Of a DNA stretch of 58,945 bases, positions 7,966 to 16,821 are shown piece by piece (position 1 is the first letter of the stretch; each line of letters starts with the position of its first letter). Location: the NCBI RefSeq assembly GCF_000513955.1, contig NZ_KI911330.1:16948-75892 (forward strand), written 5' to 3'. This DNA is from Pseudoxanthomonas suwonensis J47 (GTDB lineage Bacteria > Pseudomonadota > Gammaproteobacteria > Xanthomonadales > Xanthomonadaceae). Under the pieces are notes generated by a model, which had not been told where the DNA came from, made no database searches, and saw only the letters and a program-made list of their open reading frames with translations. A program made the translations under genes and the position numbers.

Positions 7966-8277
7966 GCCGCATCCTCCCCGGGTGCAGCGGCCATTAGAGC
8001 CCCGCGCCAATGCCCTTGCAACGCGACCGCTTTCCTTGCGTGGCTGCGTTCGCATTCCACGGAACCGATGCGGTGCCGGCCCGCGACTTTCGTCGCACGG
8101 CCGCCGGTCCCGGGCCTCCATCGGGCGGCGCATGGCACGGATGACAGCCAAAACAGGCTCCGGGGCAGGTAGGATTACCGGGCCGCCGCCGCTGCAGCGA
8201 GGCTGCAGGGCGACGACAAGGGGGGCGCCGCCGCCACTGCAGGCCGCGCCATCGGGCAGGCAGGATCGAGGAAGTCC
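7966..8277. other. Intergenic region between divergent genes
   Basis: These 312 bp separate the secreted TPR gene and the GGDEF-EAL gene. The only clear signal is GAGGAAG a few bases before the ATG at 8278, a good ribosome binding site. TAGGAT at 8170-8175 could be a -10, but no matching -35 is visible. No small gene or repeat is supported. Confidence 0.5.
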
Positions 8278-10962
8278 ATGCCAGTGCCACACAACAAGCG
8301 GTCGATGCCCGGCGCGCGTGCCAGCGATGGCCCGCGCTCGCTGTTGGCCTCGCGCTCGTGGGCGCTGGTGCTGCTGGTGATCGGCCTGCTGGTCACCGCC
8401 GAGCTGGCCCGCCGCGAGTGGCGCCAGGCGCGCACCGCCGCCGATTCGCTGCACCGCTCGCTGGCAGATGCCGCGCCGGCCCGGGCGATCGAGCCGCTGC
8501 AGTCGACCGCGCACATCCTGCGCGCGATGCAGACCGTGTTCCTGTCCAACGACCGCCTGGACCAGGACCTGTTCCTGCAGTACCAGGAGAACCTGCGCGC
8601 GGACGAGCAGGTGCCCGGCTTCGTCACCATCGCCTACGCCGACCGCCAGGCCGACGCGGCCGCGCGCGGCCGCGCGGTGTACCGCTACGCCTACGTGGCG
8701 CCGCTGGCCGGCAACGAGAGGCTGCGCGGCATCGACATCGGCACCCAGCCGCTGAACCTGGCCGCGTTGTACCGCGCCCGCGACACCGACGCGCCGGCGA
8801 TGTCGGCGCCGTTCCCGCTGCTGCAGTTCGAGGACGCGTCGGAGGCGCAGGCCATGGGCGTCACCCTGCGCCTGCCGGTGTACTCGCGCGGGCCGCGTCC
8901 GGACAGCGTGGACGCGCGCCGCGCCCGCGAGCTCGGCGCGCTGGCGGTGAGCGTGCGCCTGGAGCCGCTGCTGCAGCACGCGCTCCGCGGCCGCATCCTC
9001 GACTACATGCACCTGCATATCCGCGACGTCGACGCGGCACCGGGGCAGTCGACCGTGTTCGCCACCGGCGAGCCGCCGGCGGATGCGCCGGTGGAGCTGC
9101 GCGAAGTGTCCTTCGGCGGCCGCACCTGGGAAATGCGCCTGTGGCCACGCAGCTCGGCCATGTCCAGCGGGCGCACCGTGCTGGTGGCCGTGGCCGGCAC
9201 CGTGATCAGCGTGCTGCTGGCATTGCTGGCGCTGTCGGTGTCGAACACGCAGCGGCGCGCGCTGGAGCTGGGCAGGCGCATGTCGGCGCGCTTCAGCGAG
9301 AGCGAGGCGCGCTTCCGCGTGCTCAACGAACTGCTGCCGGCGCTGGTGCTGCTGGCCGACGGCGAGGGCCGCATCGTCTACGCCAACCAGGCCGCGCGCG
9401 AGCACCTGGGGGCGATCGTCGACGCGCCGCTGGTATCCCTGTTCGCCGACCCGCTGCTGGTCGGGCAGGCGATGGCCGAGGCCGGCAGCGGCGGCAGCTG
9501 GGCCAGCCAGGAGGCGCTGGTGGTACGCGCCGACGGCGGGATGTTCTGGGCCAGCGCGTCGCTGGCGCGGGTCGAGGTCGACGGCAAGGCGCACCTGCTG
9601 ATGGTCGCCACCGACACCAGCGAGCAGCGCCGGCTGACCGAGCGCCTGCGCTACCAGGCCGCGCACGACGGCCTCACCGACCTGTGCAACCGCCGCGAGT
9701 TCGAGCGGCGCCTGCAGCTGGCCCTGGACTCGCGCGTCGGGCACATGGCGACGATGCCGTTCGTCCTGCTGTACATCGACCTGGACCAGTTCAAGGTCAT
9801 CAACGACGTCTCCGGGCACATGGCCGGCGACCAGCTGCTGGTGCAGCTGGCCCACGCGATGCGCCGGCAGCTGCGGCCGGGCGACCTGCTGGCGCGGCTG
9901 GGCGGCGACGAGTTCGGCCTGATCGCCTTCGACGTCGACGCCAGCGAGGCGCAGGCCCTGGCCGAGGAGCTGCGCCGCTGCGTGGAGGGCGTGACCTTCG
10001 TCTGGCAGGGCCGCACCTACACGGTCAGCGCCAGCATCGGCATGGTCATGATCGACCGCGAGGGCTGCACGCTGAAGGACCTGCTGGCCTGGGCCGACGC
10101 GGCCTGCTACCTGGCCAAGGAGGCCGGCCGCAACCGCGTGTGCTGGTACCGCGAGGACGAGGACACCAGCCGCCGCCACAGCGAGATGGAATGGGTCAAC
10201 CGCCTGCGCTGGGCGCTGGAGCAGGACCGCCTGCTGCTGGACTACCAGGAGGTGCTGCCGCTGTCGCCGGACGGCACCGCGCCGGTGCACCTGGAAGTGC
10301 TGCTGCGCCTGCGCGAGGAGGACGGCGGCGTGGTCATGCCCGGCGCCTTCCTGCCGGCGGCCGAGCGTTACGGGCTGATGCCGGCGGTGGACCGCTGGGT
10401 GATCCGCACCGCGCTGGCCAACTTCAAGCGCCTGCATCCGAGCGGCGGCGACCTGAGCACCTGCGCGATCAACCTGTCCGGCGCCAGCATCGAGGACGAG
10501 GGCCTGGCCGATTTCATCCTCGACACCATCGCCGAGCACGGCGTGCCTGCCGAATGCCTGTGCTTCGAGATCACCGAGACGGTGGCGGTGCGCAACCTGC
10601 AGAAGGTGGTGCCGGTGATCGAGCGGCTGCGCGCGGTCGGCTGCCGCATCGCCCTGGACGACTTCGGCGCCGGCATGTCCTCGTTCTGCTACCTGAAGAA
10701 CCTGCCGGTGGACGTGATCAAGATCGACGGCAGCTTCGTCCGCGACCTGGGCAGCGACCCGATGAGCCGCGCGATCGTCAACGCGGTGGCGCAGATCGGC
10801 CACCAGCGCGGCCTGGTGGTCGTGGCCGAGTGGGTGGACGGCGAGCACACCCTGTCGGTGCTGCGCGACCTCGGCGTGGATTACGGCCAGGGCTTCTTCC
10901 TGCACCGCCCGCAGCGGGTGGTGTTCCAGCGCCCAGAGGACGCGGACCGCCGGGTGGCCTGA
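8278..10962 (+). CDS. CHASE-like/PAS/GGDEF-EAL c-di-GMP signalling protein (degenerate EAL)
   Basis: An 894-aa membrane sensor. Helix 1 is at about 28-44, then a periplasmic CHASE-like domain and helix 2 at about 301-322. A PAS domain spans about 345-455, followed by GGDEF with an intact GGDEF motif at 542-546 (RLGGDEFGLIAF) and a C-terminal EAL-type domain. In the last, the signature Glu-Ala-Leu is EVL (673-675). EITET, DDFGAG and KIDGSF are kept, but the usual AEGVE reads AEWVD. So it probably makes c-di-GMP; phosphodiesterase activity is uncertain because the EAL domain is altered at two sites although most metal ligands remain. GAGGAAG precedes the start. It is a single gene, convergent with the GH9 gene. 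Confidence 0.9.
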   Translation: MPVPHNKRSMPGARASDGPRSLLASRSWALVLLVIGLLVTAELARREWRQARTAADSLHRSLADAAPARAIEPLQSTAHILRAMQTVFLSNDRLDQDLFLQYQENLRADEQVPGFVTIAYADRQADAAARGRAVYRYAYVAPLAGNERLRGIDIGTQPLNLAALYRARDTDAPAMSAPFPLLQFEDASEAQAMGVTLRLPVYSRGPRPDSVDARRARELGALAVSVRLEPLLQHALRGRILDYMHLHIRDVDAAPGQSTVFATGEPPADAPVELREVSFGGRTWEMRLWPRSSAMSSGRTVLVAVAGTVISVLLALLALSVSNTQRRALELGRRMSARFSESEARFRVLNELLPALVLLADGEGRIVYANQAAREHLGAIVDAPLVSLFADPLLVGQAMAEAGSGGSWASQEALVVRADGGMFWASASLARVEVDGKAHLLMVATDTSEQRRLTERLRYQAAHDGLTDLCNRREFERRLQLALDSRVGHMATMPFVLLYIDLDQFKVINDVSGHMAGDQLLVQLAHAMRRQLRPGDLLARLGGDEFGLIAFDVDASEAQALAEELRRCVEGVTFVWQGRTYTVSASIGMVMIDREGCTLKDLLAWADAACYLAKEAGRNRVCWYREDEDTSRRHSEMEWVNRLRWALEQDRLLLDYQEVLPLSPDGTAPVHLEVLLRLREEDGGVVMPGAFLPAAERYGLMPAVDRWVIRTALANFKRLHPSGGDLSTCAINLSGASIEDEGLADFILDTIAEHGVPAECLCFEITETVAVRNLQKVVPVIERLRAVGCRIALDDFGAGMSSFCYLKNLPVDVIKIDGSFVRDLGSDPMSRAIVNAVAQIGHQRGLVVVAEWVDGEHTLSVLRDLGVDYGQGFFLHRPQRVVFQRPEDADRRVA

Positions 10963-11006
10963 GCGCGCGCGCCAGGCGTCGCGTCAGCGGCTGCCGGGTG
11001 CGCAAG

Positions 11007-11033
11007 GAGGCGGTGCCGGCCGGGCACCGCCTC
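11007..11033. terminator. GC hairpin between convergent genes
   Basis: GAGGCGGTGCC / GGCACCGCCTC, 11-bp perfect stem with loop GGCCG, 45 bp after the GGDEF-EAL stop and 8 bp before the GH9 stop. It has no U-run, so it is a possible bidirectional or processing-type terminator. Confidence 0.55.
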
Positions 11034-11040
11034 GAGCGGC

Positions 11041-13527
11041 TCAGTCCTTCGCCGCCGCGCCCTGCGCCTGCAGCAGGTCCTGCGCCGCATGCACCAGGAA
11101 CAGGTAGCGCGCGGCCAGGTCGATCACGTACTCGTTCTCGCCCCACAGGAACGGCCAGTCTTCCTTGTTCTCCGGGAAGTCGGGCTTGAGCACCAGCACG
11201 CCCGGGACCACGCCGCCGGCGATGAAGCTGAAGTCGGCGCGGTTGTTGCCGTAGGCGACCTGCTTGGACTGCGCGCCCACCGCCGAGACGAACGACAGGT
11301 TGGTGTCCGGGTGGGTGCCGTAGAGGTAGTTCAGCGCCTGCAGCGTCTGCTCCATGTCGAACAGGTCGGGATAGGTCTTGTGCAGCCAGTAGTTGCTGGT
11401 GGCCATGCCGACCACGGCGCTGTTGCCGGCCCAGCCGCCGCGGGTGATCGGCACGCCGTACGGGTTCTCGGCCAGCATCGGCGCCACTTCCTGCTTCAGC
11501 CGGACCGCACGCTCGCGGAACTTCGCCCGGAACGCCTCGTCCATCCGTGGCAGCACGCGCACGACCGACGCGGCGTTGAAGCCGAAGCGCGCGTCGATCG
11601 CCGGCCACAGCGCGGCGATGGCCTCGGCGTACTTCGCATCGCCGGTGGCCAGCAGCAGCTGCACCGCCGCGCGCAGCTGCTCGTCCTGCGGGTCGCCGCC
11701 GGTGGTGTTGCCGACGCGGAACAGGTTGGGCTCGCGGCCCTGCTCGAACTCCCAGACCTTCTTCGCGGTCGCCAGGCTTTCCCCGGCCAGCGCGTCGTTG
11801 TAGCCGCGCAGGGCGCGGCTGGCCGCGGCCAGGCCGGCGGCCGAGCCGTAGTTGAGCGCGGTGGTGGCGGTGGTGAAGGCGAGGCGGTCGTCGCGCGGCG
11901 AATCCGGATCGTTGGGGTCGTCGACCTTGCCGTCGGTCTTGGTTACCGCGTCGCCCAGGTGGGTGTACTGGCCCAGGTCCGGTTCGACGATGCCGGGGAT
12001 GGCGTGGCCGAACACGCGGTGCTGGGCGATCAGCATCAGCGTGCCGTGCTCGATCTGCTGCAGCAGGTCCGGCACGCCGTCGGGCTGGTGGATTTCCACG
12101 TGGCCGCGCTTCTGGTCGACCGTGGTCTCGTCGCGCAGCGGCTTCGCCAGCTCCCAGGTGTCGACCAGGGCCATCACCGTCGAGTAGTGGGTCTGGGTGC
12201 GCAGGTCGAAGTCGCCGGCGTCGAACCAGCCGCCGATCGCCAGGCCGGGGATGTGCTCGCCGGGCTGGAACGGCGAATCCAGCTCCGGACCCTGGCCGTA
12301 CAGGTCGAAGTGCTCCTTGCCCGGTTCGACCTGGCGCGCATCGTCCATGTGCGAACGGCCATGCCAGACGCGGTAGGCCTCGTTCACCGAGACGTGGTCC
12401 ATCTGCACCGGGAAGAACACGTCCAGGGTCGGGTGCCAGGCGGTGGCGTAGGCGTCCTCGGCGATGCGGAAGGTGGCGGTGCGCTGGCCATCGGCCTCGA
12501 TCCGGTACAGGCCCGGTGCGCGCACGCCGGAGAAGTCGAAGGTCCAGTAGTCGTAGCGCAGGTACTGGCCCCAGCGCTCCGGCGTGGCAGCGGCGACCTC
12601 GCGGCTGCTGCCGTCCGCATCCACGCGCAGCAGGCGCGCGCGGGTCGGCGCCGGCGCGTTGCGGTCGCGTTCGAGCACGGCGACCTTGCGCTGCGCCGGG
12701 TGGTAGCCGACCTGCGAGTGGCCGATCACCGTCGGCCGGGTCCAGCCCGGGACGGTGCTGGCCGACAGCGTCCACTCCAGCACCGGGCCGGACCTGCCTG
12801 CCGGCAGCAGCGAGCGCACCACGTACCAGCCGTTCTGCGCCTGGTTGCGGCCGTCGTACAGGCCCAGCTCGGCACCGGGCGATTCGATGCGCACCCGGCG
12901 CTGCGGGTCTTCCGGGGCCAGGGTCAGCGCGTGGCCGCGGGCCAGCGGCAGGCGCAGGGTCGAGCCGTCGGCGGCGCGGCCGCTGGGCCCGGCCGGATAC
13001 AGCGGCAACTGGCCGCTGGCGCCGTCCAGCAGCCAGGCCTTGCCGAAGTAGGCCGAGGGCAGGAACTCCAAGTTGAAGCCGGCCTTGCCTTCCAGCGCGG
13101 CCGGCAGCGGCCGGTCGAGCAGCACCTGCACGCGCAGGCCTTCGCCCTGCGGGACCAGGCGCACCGTGTACTCGAAGTCGTGCATGTCGTAGCGCATGCG
13201 CGCGCTGACCGTGCCGCTGGCCGCGTCGACGCTGCGCTCGACCAGGGTCGCCACCGGATCCCACTGCTCGGGCGTGGGCGACAGGCGCACGTCGCCATTG
13301 GTGGCGGTGCGCACGCCGTGGTGGATGAACTCCACGCCGGCGATCTTCGAATCGCTGAAGTTGCCGTCGTAGGTGTTGTTGAACGCCAGCACGTCCAGGC
13401 CGCGGGTACTGAAGTAGCCGGCTTCGTTGAGGCGCGGGCCGGTGGCGGTGGCCATGCCGGCCAGCGGCAGCAGCGCGAACAGGAGGGCGGAAGCGGCGCG
13501 ACGGGAAGGACGGAGCGGGCGGTTCAT
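11041..13527 (-). CDS. Secreted glycoside hydrolase family 9 protein
   Basis: An 828-aa protein with an N-terminal signal peptide (ends near MATATG), a beta-rich region, an Ig-like/N-terminal cellulase module (HSQVGYHPAQRKVAV to APGLYRIEADG), then the (alpha/alpha)6 GH9 catalytic domain. The nucleophile/base motif FDAGDFD is at 435-441 (D436, D439). The catalytic acid region WGENEYVIDLAARYL is at 795-809, with E799 in the place of the GH9 acid. GH9 enzymes are endoglucanases, cellobiohydrolases or exo-glucosaminidases; the substrate is not decided here. A LacI-type operator 22 bp upstream suggests sugar-controlled expression. Confidence 0.88.
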   Translation of the reverse strand: MNRPLRPSRRAASALLFALLPLAGMATATGPRLNEAGYFSTRGLDVLAFNNTYDGNFSDSKIAGVEFIHHGVRTATNGDVRLSPTPEQWDPVATLVERSVDAASGTVSARMRYDMHDFEYTVRLVPQGEGLRVQVLLDRPLPAALEGKAGFNLEFLPSAYFGKAWLLDGASGQLPLYPAGPSGRAADGSTLRLPLARGHALTLAPEDPQRRVRIESPGAELGLYDGRNQAQNGWYVVRSLLPAGRSGPVLEWTLSASTVPGWTRPTVIGHSQVGYHPAQRKVAVLERDRNAPAPTRARLLRVDADGSSREVAAATPERWGQYLRYDYWTFDFSGVRAPGLYRIEADGQRTATFRIAEDAYATAWHPTLDVFFPVQMDHVSVNEAYRVWHGRSHMDDARQVEPGKEHFDLYGQGPELDSPFQPGEHIPGLAIGGWFDAGDFDLRTQTHYSTVMALVDTWELAKPLRDETTVDQKRGHVEIHQPDGVPDLLQQIEHGTLMLIAQHRVFGHAIPGIVEPDLGQYTHLGDAVTKTDGKVDDPNDPDSPRDDRLAFTTATTALNYGSAAGLAAASRALRGYNDALAGESLATAKKVWEFEQGREPNLFRVGNTTGGDPQDEQLRAAVQLLLATGDAKYAEAIAALWPAIDARFGFNAASVVRVLPRMDEAFRAKFRERAVRLKQEVAPMLAENPYGVPITRGGWAGNSAVVGMATSNYWLHKTYPDLFDMEQTLQALNYLYGTHPDTNLSFVSAVGAQSKQVAYGNNRADFSFIAGGVVPGVLVLKPDFPENKEDWPFLWGENEYVIDLAARYLFLVHAAQDLLQAQGAAAKD

Positions 13528-13548
13528 CGAGGGTCCCCTGGGGCGGAG

Positions 13549-13562
13549 TGTTAACGCTAACA
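13549..13562. promoter_or_regulatory. LacI-family-type operator upstream of GH9 gene
   Basis: On the minus strand this reads TGTTAGCGTTAACA, a near-palindrome with TGTTA/TAACA arms. It differs at two positions from TGGTAGCGCTAACA, the box I recall for the LacI-family xylan regulator XylR in Xanthomonas. It lies 22 bp from the GH9 start codon, where a repressor would block initiation. No lacI-type gene is in the window. Confidence 0.65.
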
Positions 13563-13644
13563 TCGCCCGCCGCCGCGGCCCCGTTGCGGCGCAGCAGTAC
13601 GGCCCCGCAGGGATGCCGCACTGGGCTGCCGTTGCTGCTTTTCC

Positions 13645-14301
13645 TCAGTCGCGATCCGGTGCGCCCAGCGGGAAATACCCCCGGAACGGTCGCGCCTCGT
13701 CGACCGCGCGCGCGAAGGACGGCCGCGCCAGCAGCCGCGCGCGGTACGCGTGCAGGCGCTCGTGCTCCGGCGGGATCGGGTGGGTCCAGTCGGCGTAGAA
13801 CAGGAACGGCGCCGCGCCGCAGTCGGCCAGGCTGAAGTCCTCGCCGGCGGCCCAGGTGCGGCCGTCGCCCAGGTGCCGCTCCAGCCAGGCGTAGCTGGTC
13901 TCCAGCATGCGCCGCGCCTCGGCCACGCCGTACGCGTCGTGGTCGCCTTCGCCGCGCAGCGCGTCGAACACCACCTTCTGCTGCGGCGTGGACACGTAGT
14001 TGTCGAAGAAGCGGTCGAGCATGCGTACTTCCACCGCCCGCAGCGGATCGGCCGGCAGCAGCGCCACCGGACCGGGATGGCGCAGCTGCAGGTACTCGAT
14101 GATGGTGCTGGCCTCCAGCACGGTGCGCTCGCCATCGACCAGCACCGGGAAGCGCTTCATCGGCCACAGCGCCTCCAGCTGGCGGCCGTGCTCGCCGTCC
14201 TCGAGGTTGCGGAACTCGAACGGCGTGCCGTTCTCGTACAGGGCGACGAGCACCTTCTGGCAGTAGGAGGAGAACGGGTGGGCGTAGAGCGCGAGGGCCA
14301 T
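13645..14301 (-). CDS. Glutathione S-transferase family protein
   Basis: A 218-aa cytosolic protein with the two GST domains. The N-terminal thioredoxin fold has SSYCQKVLVALYENG (residues 11-25) and the glutathione-contacting VLEASTIIEYL. The all-helical C-terminal half has a typical FSLADCGAAPFLFYADW segment. A Ser/Cys at the fold's first helix suggests a beta/omega-like class. The start at 14301 is just 6 bp past the trehalase stop, so it is probably the second gene of a trehalase-GST unit. Confidence 0.85.
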   Translation of the reverse strand: MALALYAHPFSSYCQKVLVALYENGTPFEFRNLEDGEHGRQLEALWPMKRFPVLVDGERTVLEASTIIEYLQLRHPGPVALLPADPLRAVEVRMLDRFFDNYVSTPQQKVVFDALRGEGDHDAYGVAEARRMLETSYAWLERHLGDGRTWAAGEDFSLADCGAAPFLFYADWTHPIPPEHERLHAYRARLLARPSFARAVDEARPFRGYFPLGAPDRD

Positions 14302-14306
14302 CGGGT

Positions 14307-15992
14307 TCACTCGGACGGGGACTCTGCACGTCGACGGCCGGTAGGCGCCGGATTCGACATCGGCGCAGCCTGCTCCAGGTCCGGGTAGAGCGCCAGCAGC
14401 TGCAGCACCACGCCATTGGTCCAGCCGAAGCCGTCCTGCAGCGGGTACTCGCCGCCGCCACCGCCCTGCAGCGCGCCGTCGGCGTCGTACTTCTCCACCA
14501 GCTTGTGTTCGCGCGCGAACAGCGCCTGCACGTTGCCAAGGAAGGCGGCGGCGATGTCGCGCGCCAGCGCATCCTCGCCGTAGCGGCGCAGGCCGTCCAC
14601 CGCGATCCACTGCAGCGGCGCCCACACGTTGGGCGCATCCCACTGCTGGCCGCTGTCGACGGAGGTGGTGACCAGGCCGCCGGGCTGCAGCAGCTGCGCG
14701 CGCACCGAAGCGGCGGTGCGGCGCGCCCGCTCCGGCGCGGCGATGCCGGCGTGCAGCGGGAACAGCGCGGCGGCGGTGAGCTGCGCGCGCGGCTTGCCCG
14801 TGCGCAGGTCGAGGTCGGCGTAGAAGCCGTCCGCATGCCAGAGATGGCGTTCGATCGCCTGCGCACGGGCCTGCGCACGCGCTTCGAACTCGCGCGCGCA
14901 GTCGGCATCGCCGGCCTGCGTGCAGGCGGCGGCGATCGTCGCTTCCAGGTGATGCAGCAGGCTGTTGAGGTCGACCGGCACCGTGCCGGTGACGCGCAGC
15001 GTTTCCAGCCGCATCGGATCGTCCAGCCAGCGGCTGGAATAGTCCCAGCCGCTTTCCGCGCCGGCGCGCAGCTCGCGGTAGACCTCCTGCGCCGGCCGCG
15101 AGGCCTTGGCCGCGGTCGCGCGGTCCTGGGCGAAGGATTCCGGGCGCGGGCCAGGATGGTCGTCCCAGTAGCGGTTGAGCAGGCTGCCATCGGCCAGGCG
15201 CGCCACGCGGCGGTGCGCGTCGCCGGGCGCCAGACCGTCCTCGCCGTCCATCCAGAACGCATGCTCGCGGCGCAGCTGCGCCAGGTAGCGCGCCGGCACG
15301 GTCGGATCGGCGCGCGCCTCCAGCTCGACCATGTGCGAGAAGAACGGCGGCTGCGAGCGGCCCAGGTAGTAGCTGCGGTTGCCGTTGGGGATATGGCCCC
15401 AGCGCTCGATGAGGTGGGCGAAGTTGTCCAGCATCTGCCGCGACAGCCGGTCCTGCCCGCTGCGCGCCAGGCCGAGCATGGTGAAGTACGAATCCCAGTA
15501 GTAGACCTCGCGGAAGCGTCCGCCCGGGACCACGTAGGCGTGCGGCAGCGGCAGCAGGCTGTCGTGCGGCGCCGGCTCCGGGCTGCGCCGGGTCAGCAGC
15601 GGCCACAGCGCCTCGATGTGCGCGCGCAGCGGCAGGTCCTGTCGTACCGGCGTGGGCGCCAGTTCCGACGGCAGCAGGAAGTTGCGCTCGACGAAACGGC
15701 GCAGGTCGAAGCCCGGTTGCGTGCGTGCGGCGAGGAAGGCCGCTTCCAGTTGCGCCGGGTCGCTGCGCGGCACTGCGTCGGCGAAGAACTTCTGGTCCTC
15801 GAACAGCCAGGCCTCCTGCACGGCGGCGAACAGCCGTGGCCATTCCTGTCCGGGCTCCGGCGGCTCGGCCGGCTGCCGCGCGGCAGCGGCGAGCGGCACG
15901 GCGTTCGCCGGTGGCGTGGCGTGGGCGGACGGAACCAGGCAGGCGAGGGCGAGCAGCAGGCCGGTCAGCCAGCGGTGCGGGCGCGGATGCAT
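14307..15992 (-). CDS. treA: Periplasmic trehalase, GH37
   Basis: A 561-aa enzyme hydrolysing trehalose to two glucose. It has a signal peptide (MHPRPHRWLTGLLLALACLV, ends near AHA) and hence acts in the periplasm. Both family signatures are present: PGGRFREVYYWDSYF (156-170) and QWDAPNVWAP (450-459). D317 (SGWDYSSRW) and E500 (LVEKYD) correspond by motif and spacing to the catalytic Asp/Glu of E. coli trehalase. The C-terminus has the glycine-rich lid GGGGGEYPLQDGFGWTNG. ATG at 15992 is supported by the signal peptide. Confidence 0.95.
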   Translation of the reverse strand: MHPRPHRWLTGLLLALACLVPSAHATPPANAVPLAAAARQPAEPPEPGQEWPRLFAAVQEAWLFEDQKFFADAVPRSDPAQLEAAFLAARTQPGFDLRRFVERNFLLPSELAPTPVRQDLPLRAHIEALWPLLTRRSPEPAPHDSLLPLPHAYVVPGGRFREVYYWDSYFTMLGLARSGQDRLSRQMLDNFAHLIERWGHIPNGNRSYYLGRSQPPFFSHMVELEARADPTVPARYLAQLRREHAFWMDGEDGLAPGDAHRRVARLADGSLLNRYWDDHPGPRPESFAQDRATAAKASRPAQEVYRELRAGAESGWDYSSRWLDDPMRLETLRVTGTVPVDLNSLLHHLEATIAAACTQAGDADCAREFEARAQARAQAIERHLWHADGFYADLDLRTGKPRAQLTAAALFPLHAGIAAPERARRTAASVRAQLLQPGGLVTTSVDSGQQWDAPNVWAPLQWIAVDGLRRYGEDALARDIAAAFLGNVQALFAREHKLVEKYDADGALQGGGGGEYPLQDGFGWTNGVVLQLLALYPDLEQAAPMSNPAPTGRRRAESPSE

Positions 15993-16059
15993 GGAGGCCT
16001 CCGTGACGATGGATCGCGCCGATCCTCGCAAGGGGCGCGCGATGGTTGCGGCAACGCCA

Positions 16060-16088
16060 CCGCCCGCCCGCGGCAACCGGGCGGGCGG
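16060..16088 (-). terminator. Strong GC hairpin after acpH
   Basis: An 11-bp perfect stem (CCGCCCGCCCG / CGGGCGGGCGG, 7-nt loop) starting 4 bp past the acpH stop. Without a U-run it is a hairpin-only terminator candidate. It also marks the gap before the trehalase gene. Confidence 0.55.
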
Positions 16089-16091
16089 CTT

Positions 16092-16691
16092 TCAGCCGCC
16101 CTGCAGCAATGCCCGCGCCCGCACCGTGTAGCCCCGCAGTTGCGGGAAGAACGCGTCGAAGCCTTCGGCGATCGCCGCCTCGTGCGTGCGCAGGTCGTCC
16201 AGGCAGGCGACCAGGCGGTCGCCATTGCGCGACAGGCGCGTGGCGATGCGGGTCACCGCCAGGTCGACGCTGGCGCGATCGCGGTACGAGCCCAGCCAGT
16301 CGTGCGAAGCGATGCGCGGGGCGATCGCCCGCAGCCGCGGCGGCAGGTCGTCGAGCCGCGCCAGCAGGTAGCGGTAGAAGCGCGAGGTGAACGCGTCCAG
16401 CGGCTCGTCGCTGTAGCGCGCCCAGTCGCGCGCCAGGCAGTGGTCGTAGAACACGTCCAGGGCGATGCCGGCGTAGCGGCGCAGGCCTTCGGTGAACAGG
16501 CCGCGCGCGGCGACCACGCGCGGATGCGAGTCGGTATAACGGTCGACCTGGCGGTGGACGAGGATCTCGCGCCGCTCCACCGCGCTGTACTCCGCCAGCG
16601 CCGCGCGCCCGAACACGAAGTCGCCCATCAGCGCGCCGAGCATGGCTTCAGGATCGGGACCGGCGAGGAGGAGGTGGGCGAGGTAGTTCAT
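16092..16691 (-). CDS. acpH: ACP phosphodiesterase (AcpH, DUF479)
   Basis: A 199-aa protein, the family's usual length, that removes 4'-phosphopantetheine from acyl carrier protein. It opens with the typical MNYLAHLLLAGPDPEAMLGA, followed by GDFV and HRQVDRYTDSHP. The Asp/His metal ligands of this HD-like fold are present (HxxVDxxTD, DVFYDHCLARDW). It stands alone on the minus strand, divergent from nei. ATG at 16691 matches the conserved N-terminus. Confidence 0.92.
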   Translation of the reverse strand: MNYLAHLLLAGPDPEAMLGALMGDFVFGRAALAEYSAVERREILVHRQVDRYTDSHPRVVAARGLFTEGLRRYAGIALDVFYDHCLARDWARYSDEPLDAFTSRFYRYLLARLDDLPPRLRAIAPRIASHDWLGSYRDRASVDLAVTRIATRLSRNGDRLVACLDDLRTHEAAIAEGFDAFFPQLRGYTVRARALLQGG

Positions 16692-16821
16692 CGGGGCGTC
16701 AACGGCCGGCGCGCTGCCGGCGGGGTGGAAGTGTGGCACGCCGTCGCGGACGCGCGCGTCGCCACAGGCGGGCCGCAGTGTTTGACGGGGCCGTCACCGC
16801 GGCGCTGCCGATACTGCCGGC

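Noticed and set aside
6427-10905. 1492-codon minus-strand open frame over the GGDEF-EAL gene
   Set aside because: Only its C-terminal 512 codons, which begin with a signal peptide, look like protein. The remainder is antisense to a clear GGDEF-EAL protein.
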